Below are positions 1-4,171 of a DNA stretch of 5,298 nt, one piece after another (positions within the stretch are counted from its first letter, which is position 1; every line of letters starts with the position of its first letter). The notes beneath the pieces were generated by a model that did no database searches, was not told the DNA's origin, and saw only the letters and a program-made list of their open reading frames with translations. The translations under genes and the position numbers were made by a program. This DNA is from Saprospiraceae bacterium (GTDB lineage Bacteria > Bacteroidota > Bacteroidia > Chitinophagales > Saprospiraceae), in assembly GCA_020628755.1 (NCBI GenBank), contig JAHDEQ010000012.1, forward strand, positions 6,238 through 11,535, read 5' to 3'.

Positions 1-1155
1 CCTCGTACTCGATACTGCGAAGTTTTTGTCAACGACGACTATCGAGGTATTTATGTATTGACCGAAAAAATAAAACGTGACAAAAATCGCTTAGACATAG
101 CCAATGTACGCCCCGAAGATACAGAAGGCGACGAACTCACAGGGGATTATCTATTTCGGATTGACTGGGAAAATGATTTTGTGCCGCAAGATGGTTGGTA
201 TTCCAACAATGGAGATTATCCTTATTTTTACGGTTATGTAGAACCCAGTTACAAAGATATTGTGCCTGTACAACGCACCTATATTCAAAATCATATTGCC
301 GAATTTGAAAACGCCATTTTAGGCCCTAACTACCTACAGGTTTATAAAAACTATATAGACATCGGTTCGCTAGTAGATTATTTTTTGGTGAGCGAACTCA
401 CCAAACACATAGATGCCTTCAAGCTGAGTTTTTATATGTACAAAAAGAAAGACAGCAATGGCGGAAAAATTCACTTTGGTCCTTTGTGGGATTTTAACCT
501 CGGCTATGGCAATTTTGATTTTGAATGCCCGCCACAAACCGACGGATGGATATATGAATGTACATCTGTGACACATTGGTTTGATAAATTGATAGAAATC
601 CCCGAAATTCATAATCGCTTGCATTGTCGTTGGAAAGAGTTGCGAGAAGTTGCCTTTAAGTCACAAAATATCATGGCATTTATTGACGAGCAAACAGCAC
701 TATTAGATGAAGCCCAAGCCCGCAATTTTGAGCGTTTCCCTATTTTGGGGGAGTATGTATGGCCCAATTCCTTTGTCGGAAATAGCTATGATGATGAAAT
801 CAATTTTCTTAAAAACTTTGTCTTGTTGCGTTTGCGCTGGATAGACGAAAACCTTTTGCCTATTGATATAAATGATTGTTCAGAACTTACTACTACTAAT
901 GCTATAAATGAAACGATAAAAGTACGCTCCTACCCCAACCCTTTTGCAGAAATCCTAGCATTGGAATATTCCAATGCTACCTATTCGCAGGCCGAAATAT
1001 GTATTTATACCATAGAAGGAAAATTGCAGCACAAAAGTCTTATTAAAAGTACCGAAACCTTATCTATCACTACCCAAAACTGGCCGTCAGGACAATATAT
1101 ATACAATATTCATAAAGAAGGAAATATTCTGTCATATGGCAAGTTAATCAAATAA
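1..1155 (+). CDS. CotH-family kinase-like protein with T9SS C-terminal sorting domain (5' partial)
   Basis: The reading frame is open from base 1 and the family signature already runs there (CEVFVNDDYRGIYVLTEK), so the true start lies before the window; the TTG at 58 falls inside a conserved motif and is not the start. In the window, codons 1-290 match the CotH domain, an atypical protein-kinase fold first known from spore-coat CotH. Visible landmarks are LTEKIKRDKNRLD, SELTKHIDAFKLSFYMYK with the putative catalytic Asp at codon 138, and FGPLWDFNLGYG with the putative metal-binding Asp at codon 164. The spacing fits CotH kinases, so activity is possible but not shown. Codons about 308-384 form a type A T9SS sorting domain: YPNPF, a central IYTIEGK strand, SGQYIYNI and a final GKLIK. 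The protein should therefore cross the outer membrane by T9SS and be released or attached to surface lipopolysaccharide. The substrate is unknown. Family assignment is firm; kinase activity is inference. Confidence 0.93.
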   Translation, partial: PRTRYCEVFVNDDYRGIYVLTEKIKRDKNRLDIANVRPEDTEGDELTGDYLFRIDWENDFVPQDGWYSNNGDYPYFYGYVEPSYKDIVPVQRTYIQNHIAEFENAILGPNYLQVYKNYIDIGSLVDYFLVSELTKHIDAFKLSFYMYKKKDSNGGKIHFGPLWDFNLGYGNFDFECPPQTDGWIYECTSVTHWFDKLIEIPEIHNRLHCRWKELREVAFKSQNIMAFIDEQTALLDEAQARNFERFPILGEYVWPNSFVGNSYDDEINFLKNFVLLRLRWIDENLLPIDINDCSELTTTNAINETIKVRSYPNPFAEILALEYSNATYSQAEICIYTIEGKLQHKSLIKSTETLSITTQNWPSGQYIYNIHKEGNILSYGKLIK

Positions 1156-1163
1156 ACACCCGT

Positions 1164-1200
1164 AAAACAGGCTATTTTAGAATAAAAAATAGGTTTTTGT
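1164..1200 (+). terminator. Weak AT-rich hairpin, possible terminator of the CotH-like gene
   Basis: Nine bases after the CotH-like stop codon, CTATTTT (1172-1178) can pair with AAAATAG (1186-1192) around a 7-base loop. AAAAC (1164-1168) can pair with GTTTT (1193-1197) after a 3-base bulge, and the 3' side ends in a T-rich run. The stem is almost all A-T, so it is much weaker than the hairpin at 3349. It could be a weak terminator or chance pairing in AT-rich DNA. Confidence 0.35.
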
Positions 1201-1251
1201 AAAAAAAACACTAAGTTTTTTTCGTCTTTTTGTAAAAAGAACACTAACTTT
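1194..1251 (+). repeat. Imperfect 25-base direct repeat in the leader of the 667-residue protein gene
   Basis: Two copies, at 1194-1218 and 1227-1251, match at 23 of 25 positions. Each reads TTTTTGTAAAAA, then A or G, then AACACTAA, then G or C, then TTT. The copies start 33 bases apart, about three helical turns. A shorter, degenerate third copy (AAAAAACCAAGTTTTT) lies at 1265-1280. This sits 60-120 bases before the ATG at 1314, where a promoter or operator is expected. TAAGTTTT and TAACTTTA resemble the Bacteroidota -7 element (TAnnTTTG), but the TTTG elements lie too close to them for the known spacing, so no promoter is called. Chance similarity in AT-rich DNA is possible. Confidence 0.45.
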
Positions 1252-1313
1252 AATCTAAGATTTCAAAAAACCAAGTTTTTATCTAACCTTTTCACTCTAA
1301 AATCTATATTCAT

Positions 1314-3317
1314 ATGAATGCTAATTACAAAATATTAAATAGGCTCATCCTGTTTTTTGTGGCCTGTTTTATGATGACAGCAACATCCAATACGCAAACT
1401 TTAGTACTTGATTTTGAGGTGCCCTCAACATCTGATGAATTTACAGGCTGTGGTGGTGGATTTGGAAACGTATTTCCACAAGGTATTGTTGCCGATCCAG
1501 ATCCAGCTAACCCTAGTAATAATGCATTAAAAATGATTAAGGTTAACCCTTCAGAAGTATGGGGCGGTATTTGTAATCTCAATGACCTTAATATTGACTT
1601 TACAACAGATAATGAGTTATGTTTTGATTTTTATGAAGAAGATGCTGCTGGTGGTACATTGCGAATAAAATTGGAAGAAAGTGTAAAAGATATAGCAACT
1701 ACATGGGTTACTGACTTTACAACGAGTCAGGGATGGAACACTTACTGTGTTAATACTAACATACCTACAGCGACTGATGATCCAGATGTAATGACAGGAA
1801 CAACAGCTGCAGGGAATGTTTATCAACGTATAGTTGTTTTTCCAGATTTTGGAACTTGCTGTACAGATCAATGCTATTATTTTGACAATTTATATGTTAA
1901 TCCTATAACTTGTCCATTGGCTCTTTCGGCTACAAGTGCTATTTGTGGTGCCAATACTACAGGAATGGACACTTATACAGCAACTTTTAGTTTTTCACAA
2001 GCTACAGCGCCTGGTAGTTTAGTTTATACCATAACACCCTCGGCCGGTACGCTTAGTCTTATATCTAGTGACCCCAACTTTAGTACAAGTGGAGATATTG
2101 TTATTACGGGTATTCCTGAAGGTACTAATATAACTTTAGACATTACAGATGGAGCTATGTGTAATTTAAGTGAAACAATAATTAGCCCTACCTGCGAACC
2201 TCCAGTATCTATCACCTTCAATGTTGATATGAATTGCCCAGATCCTACCGATGCGTTTACGACAGTTCACATTACTGGCCCATTTTGTGATTGGTGTGGT
2301 GGCGGTTTTGATTTAATGGATTCTGATGGGGATGGTATTTGGACAGGTACTTTTGATTTTCCTGCCAATAGTAATTTGGAATTTAAATATATAGTTGATG
2401 GATTTGGTTCTCAGGAAGAACTTGTGGACGATGCTTTAGCTTTAAATGGGACTCCTAGCAATTGTGCCCCAATTACTAACTTTTTTGATTATGCTAATCG
2501 TGAACTCATTATCGGAACATCTCCAATAACTACCAATGATACTTATGGTAGTTGCTTTCCTTGTGGCACTGTATTGGGCTGTACTGATCCTAACTCCATT
2601 ACTTATAATCCATCTGCTACAATGGATGATGGCAGTTGTTTATATGAAGTTAGCTTTAGTGTAGATTTGAACTGTGCTGACCATATTGTTGAGGATGCAG
2701 CTGCTTTTACAGATCCTCCAACAGTTGTAACAATTACAGGCCCTCTTTTCGGATGGCATGGTTCTGGAAATGGCACTGACCTAGATGATTCTGATGGTGA
2801 TGGAATATGGACTGGTTCTTTACAATTACCAGCAGGCCCATTTACATTTACCTATATGATAAATAACTGGGCTGCAAAAGAAAACTTGATAGATGATGCA
2901 GGAGCTGGAGGTACTTGCGTTGGCGAGTCAGGTGCAGATTTCGCTAATCGTATTTATACCATAACTACTACCAACATGGATATGTTTATGGATACTTATG
3001 GTAGTTGTTCTGCTTGTCCCTCTGCTTGTCCTCCAAGTTTAAGCCTTACGGGAACAAATACAGGAGATGGCTCTGACGCCGACAATGTAGCAGATAACGA
3101 AACGGATGGCAATTTATCGTCTGACCAAACTATTGCTGGTACAGCAACTGTTGACTATGACTCGGCTACAGATATTGATTTATTACCAGGGTTTGAAACC
3201 GTGATTGGAGCTGTATTCTGTGCTTTTATTGATGGTTGTGGCGGTGCGAGTGCAGATGATGAAAACACCAATACTTTACAAGAATCAAACGAAGAAAATA
3301 CTTCTAATAAGAAATAA
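1314..3317 (+). CDS. Exported multimodular carbohydrate-binding-like protein with 3-coathanger stack domain
   Basis: This is a complete 667-residue protein. The ATG at 1314 is chosen because a signal peptide follows directly: basic n-region to Arg10, hydrophobic LILFFVACFMM, and cleavage probably near residues 25-28. Residues 29-197 resemble the N-terminal jelly-roll domain common on Bacteroidota GH16 enzymes (LDFEVP, ADPDPANPSNNALKM, VWGGICNL, VVFPDFG, CYYFDNLYV). Residues 200-295 are a beta-rich, Ig-like or linker region. Residues 298-417 and 446-568 are two related starch-binding-like modules (FNVDMNC, TGPFCDWCGGG, DSDGDGIWTG, ANR, DTYGSC), separated by a GCTDP...DDGSC module at 421-444. 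Residues 597-642 match the 3-coathanger stack domain (TIAGTATVDYDSATDIDLLPG, FCAFIDGC). The last 25 residues are acidic and Asn/Ser-rich, with no T9SS sorting domain. No catalytic domain is evident. Inference: a surface or secreted glycan-binding protein, given the nearby GH16 gene. Domain calls are from motif memory only. Confidence 0.85.
   Translation: MNANYKILNRLILFFVACFMMTATSNTQTLVLDFEVPSTSDEFTGCGGGFGNVFPQGIVADPDPANPSNNALKMIKVNPSEVWGGICNLNDLNIDFTTDNELCFDFYEEDAAGGTLRIKLEESVKDIATTWVTDFTTSQGWNTYCVNTNIPTATDDPDVMTGTTAAGNVYQRIVVFPDFGTCCTDQCYYFDNLYVNPITCPLALSATSAICGANTTGMDTYTATFSFSQATAPGSLVYTITPSAGTLSLISSDPNFSTSGDIVITGIPEGTNITLDITDGAMCNLSETIISPTCEPPVSITFNVDMNCPDPTDAFTTVHITGPFCDWCGGGFDLMDSDGDGIWTGTFDFPANSNLEFKYIVDGFGSQEELVDDALALNGTPSNCAPITNFFDYANRELIIGTSPITTNDTYGSCFPCGTVLGCTDPNSITYNPSATMDDGSCLYEVSFSVDLNCADHIVEDAAAFTDPPTVVTITGPLFGWHGSGNGTDLDDSDGDGIWTGSLQLPAGPFTFTYMINNWAAKENLIDDAGAGGTCVGESGADFANRIYTITTTNMDMFMDTYGSCSACPSACPPSLSLTGTNTGDGSDADNVADNETDGNLSSDQTIAGTATVDYDSATDIDLLPGFETVIGAVFCAFIDGCGGASADDENTNTLQESNEENTSNKK
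2205..2564 (+). repeat. Starch-binding-like module, copy 1 (residues 298-417 of the 667-residue protein)
   Basis: This is the first of two internal module copies. It opens with SITFNVDMNC, contains TGPFCDWCGGG and DSDGDGIWTG, and ends with DTYGSCFPC. Modules of this look, with a (N/D)W turn and a D-DGDG-W strand, occur in Bacteroidota glucanases and probably have an Ig-like carbohydrate-binding fold. The many cysteines suggest disulfides in the oxidising exterior. Glycan specificity cannot be read from the sequence. Confidence 0.75.
2574..2645 (+). other. GCTDP...DDGSC cysteine module between the two binding modules
   Basis: Residues 421-444 begin LGCTDPNSITYNPSATMDDG and end SCLY. This short two-cysteine module is frequent in secreted Bacteroidota proteins, where it acts as a linker or repeat. 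Its Asp and Asn residues are compatible with calcium binding, but that is inference. Here it separates the two starch-binding-like modules. Confidence 0.75.
2649..3017 (+). repeat. Starch-binding-like module, copy 2 (residues 446-568 of the 667-residue protein)
   Basis: This second copy opens with VSFSVDLNC, contains TGPLFGWHGSG and DSDGDGIWTG, and ends with DTYGSCSACP. It is the same type of module as residues 298-417. The ten-residue DSDGDGIWTG core is identical in both, while the encoding bases differ at four positions, all synonymous. The cysteines next to the first copy's tryptophan are absent here (GWHGSG against DWCGGG), so disulfides and perhaps binding differ. Confidence 0.75.
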
Positions 3318-3319
3318 GT

Positions 3320-3754
3320 TTAAATTTTAGAATTGGAATAAGCATTTTGCCCATCCCGAGTATTCGGGATGGGCTTTTTATTTGCTTCGTTTTTATTTAT
3401 AAAAAAATAAAAAATAGCTCCTCCCAAAAAGTAAGCAATGTAGTCCCAATAGTCTTTTGTAAAAGACTTTGACCACCGAGGAAAACCCTCTTCAAAAAGG
3501 ATAGACAAAAAAAGTGTTATTACGATAACTTCAAACAAAGAAAAACGATAGTTTTTTCCTTTCTGCTTATCCAAAAAGAAGAGCAAAAAACGTCTTTCTT
3601 GCAAGACTAAACCCAAAAGGCAAGGTATGCTTAATATAGGATCAAGATAATTATCAAAGAAAAGAAATTTACACCCTAATAAATATTGGCTAATTTGGTG
3701 CAATCCAAATAGAATCATACAAAGCCACCAAACTTTATTTGACCATACTGCCAT
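3320..3754 (-). CDS. Small multi-spanning membrane protein of unknown function
   Basis: This gene encodes 144 residues from the ATG at 3752-3754. A GTG at 3764-3766 would add four residues (MSKL) and overlap the upstream stop by one base (TAGTG). ATG is preferred because neither start has a recognisable ribosome site. From the ATG, four hydrophobic segments are seen: about residues 8-26 (VWWLCMILFGLHQISQYLLG region), 40-53, 70-88 and 103-119. Between the last two lies FEEGFPRWSKSFTKDYWDYIAYFLGG, split here by position as conserved-looking acidic and aromatic residues before a GG-containing helix. This resembles a small Bacteroidota family that databases often label 'magnesium citrate secondary transporter', and loosely VanZ-like proteins; I would not trust a transport function. 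It follows the 79-residue gene and is probably co-transcribed. The hydrophilic C-terminus (PIPNTRDGQ) is encoded by the opposing gene's terminator stem, and the stop is only 2 bases from that gene's stop. Confidence 0.72.
   Translation of the reverse strand: MAVWSNKVWWLCMILFGLHQISQYLLGCKFLFFDNYLDPILSIPCLLGLVLQERRFLLFFLDKQKGKNYRFSLFEVIVITLFLSILFEEGFPRWSKSFTKDYWDYIAYFLGGAIFYFFINKNEANKKPIPNTRDGQNAYSNSKI
3349..3379 (+). terminator. Strong intrinsic terminator of the 667-residue protein gene
   Basis: GCCCATCCCGA (3349-3359) pairs perfectly with TCGGGATGGGC (3364-3374). This gives an 11-bp GC-rich stem with a 4-base GTAT loop, followed by TTTTT (3375-3379) and more T-rich sequence. It begins 31 bases after the stop codon at 3315-3317. 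The 5' flank is AGCATTTT, so transcripts from the - strand leave the stem into an A-run, and termination in that direction should be weak. The hairpin lies inside the coding sequence of the converging - strand membrane-protein gene. Confidence 0.9.
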
Positions 3755-3765
3755 GAGCTTTGACA

Positions 3766-4005
3766 CTAGAGTGCAGCCATAAATCCAACAATAATTGAAA
3801 TAATTACAAATGGAGAAAGCAAAATCAATATAATTATTCCAATAATTCTAATGCCAATCTTAAAAACTCCCAAAGCAATAGGATCATTGGCATTTAACGT
3901 AGCTAATTTATTCCACCACTGAAAAGTTTTAGTCGCTTTATCAACAAATTTATTGCTTGATTTCTTAGCATCTTCTTCCTTATTTTCTGTTTTTTTTTCC
4001 TCCAT
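3766..4005 (-). CDS. Small single-pass membrane protein of unknown function
   Basis: This gene encodes 79 residues from the ATG at 4003-4005, with a possible GGAG ribosome site about 10 bases upstream. Residues 1-25 are highly charged (MEEKKTENKEEDAKKSSNK) and have no signal peptide. Residues about 26-50 contain the amphipathic stretch KTFQWWNKLATLNANDPIALG. Residues 52-77 form one strong hydrophobic segment (IRIIGIIILILLSPFVII) ending at the C-terminus. A C-terminal anchor with the charged N-terminus in the cytoplasm is likely. The family is not recognised by name, though the NDPIALGVFKIG stretch looks conserved rather than random. The next gene begins at or just after its stop, so the two probably form one transcript and may interact. 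Codons 3-6 contain a run of nine A bases, a possible slippage site. Confidence 0.7.
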   Translation of the reverse strand: MEEKKTENKEEDAKKSSNKFVDKATKTFQWWNKLATLNANDPIALGVFKIGIRIIGIIILILLSPFVIISIIVGFMAAL

Positions 4006-4051
4006 TGGTTATCAACTCCATTCGATTTTATGTATGAAATTTAGATACATA

Positions 4052-4110
4052 TACTGTTCACGAGATAAATTCCCGAATTTACCATAAGGGTAATTTTCCC
4101 GTGAATAGTA
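4052..4110. repeat. Imperfect hairpin A, 59 bases
   Basis: TACTGTTCACG (4052-4062) pairs with CGTGAATAGTA (4100-4110) over 11 positions with one G-T wobble. After a small internal loop, AAATTCCC (4067-4074) pairs with GGGTAATTT (4088-4096) with one bulged T. This leaves a 13-base apical loop at 4075-4087. There is no T-run on either side, so it is not a classical intrinsic terminator. It ends exactly where hairpin B begins. Confidence 0.65.
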
Positions 4111-4167
4111 ATGCCGAAGGGGTAAAGCCTTCATTTCATTTTCGGCTTTTCACCCCGTTCTCGGTAT
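4111..4167. repeat. Imperfect hairpin B, 57 bases
   Basis: Three paired segments are visible: ATGCCGA (4111-4117) with TCGGTAT (4161-4167, one G-T wobble), GGGGT (4119-4123) with ACCCC (4152-4156), and AAAGCC (4124-4129) with GGCTTT (4144-4149). They total 18 pairs with asymmetric bulges and a 14-base loop. An alternative pairing is GCCGAA (4113-4118) with TTCGGC (4141-4146). It starts 4 bases after the GH16 stop codon in the direction of transcription and could stabilise that mRNA 3' end. No U-run follows on the - strand. Confidence 0.65.
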
Positions 4168-4171
4168 AAAT

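Larger units (their letters stand above)
4006..4171 (-). other. Intergenic region between the GH16 and 79-residue genes, with two abutting hairpins
   Basis: This 166-base gap holds no open frame of note. Bases 4052-4167 are occupied by two imperfect inverted repeats placed end to end (listed separately). The remaining 46 bases before the 79-residue gene contain TAAATTTC on the - strand (4036-4043), which matches TAnnTTTG at all but the last base. No TTG element was found at the right distance, so a promoter for the small membrane genes is possible but unproven. Confidence 0.6.

Noticed and set aside
58..60. TTG as start codon of the CotH-like gene
   Set aside because: The same frame is open to base 1 and encodes typical CotH residues before this point, so the gene is 5' truncated by the window.
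370..624. 84-residue open frame on the - strand inside the CotH-like gene
   Set aside because: It overlaps the conserved kinase-like motifs on the other strand and has no recognisable features.
1212..1252. Bacteroidota-type promoter using TTTG with TAAGTTTT or TAACTTTA
   Set aside because: The start-to-start spacing is only about 16 bases, shorter than known -33/-7 spacing, so no confident promoter can be placed.
1353..1370. Lipobox-like FVAC in the signal peptide of the 667-residue protein
   Set aside because: Phe at the -3 position is unusual, and hydrophobic residues (FMM) continue after the cysteine, so a standard signal peptide is more likely than a lipoprotein.
1325..2221. Three open frames on the - strand (1325-1582, 1617-1871, 2024-2221) inside the modular protein gene
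   Set aside because: All are antisense to well-supported coding sequence and have low-quality translations.
4052..4167. Integron attC site or CRISPR-like repeat
   Set aside because: There are no attC core sites and no regularly spaced identical repeats; the two hairpins are different in sequence.
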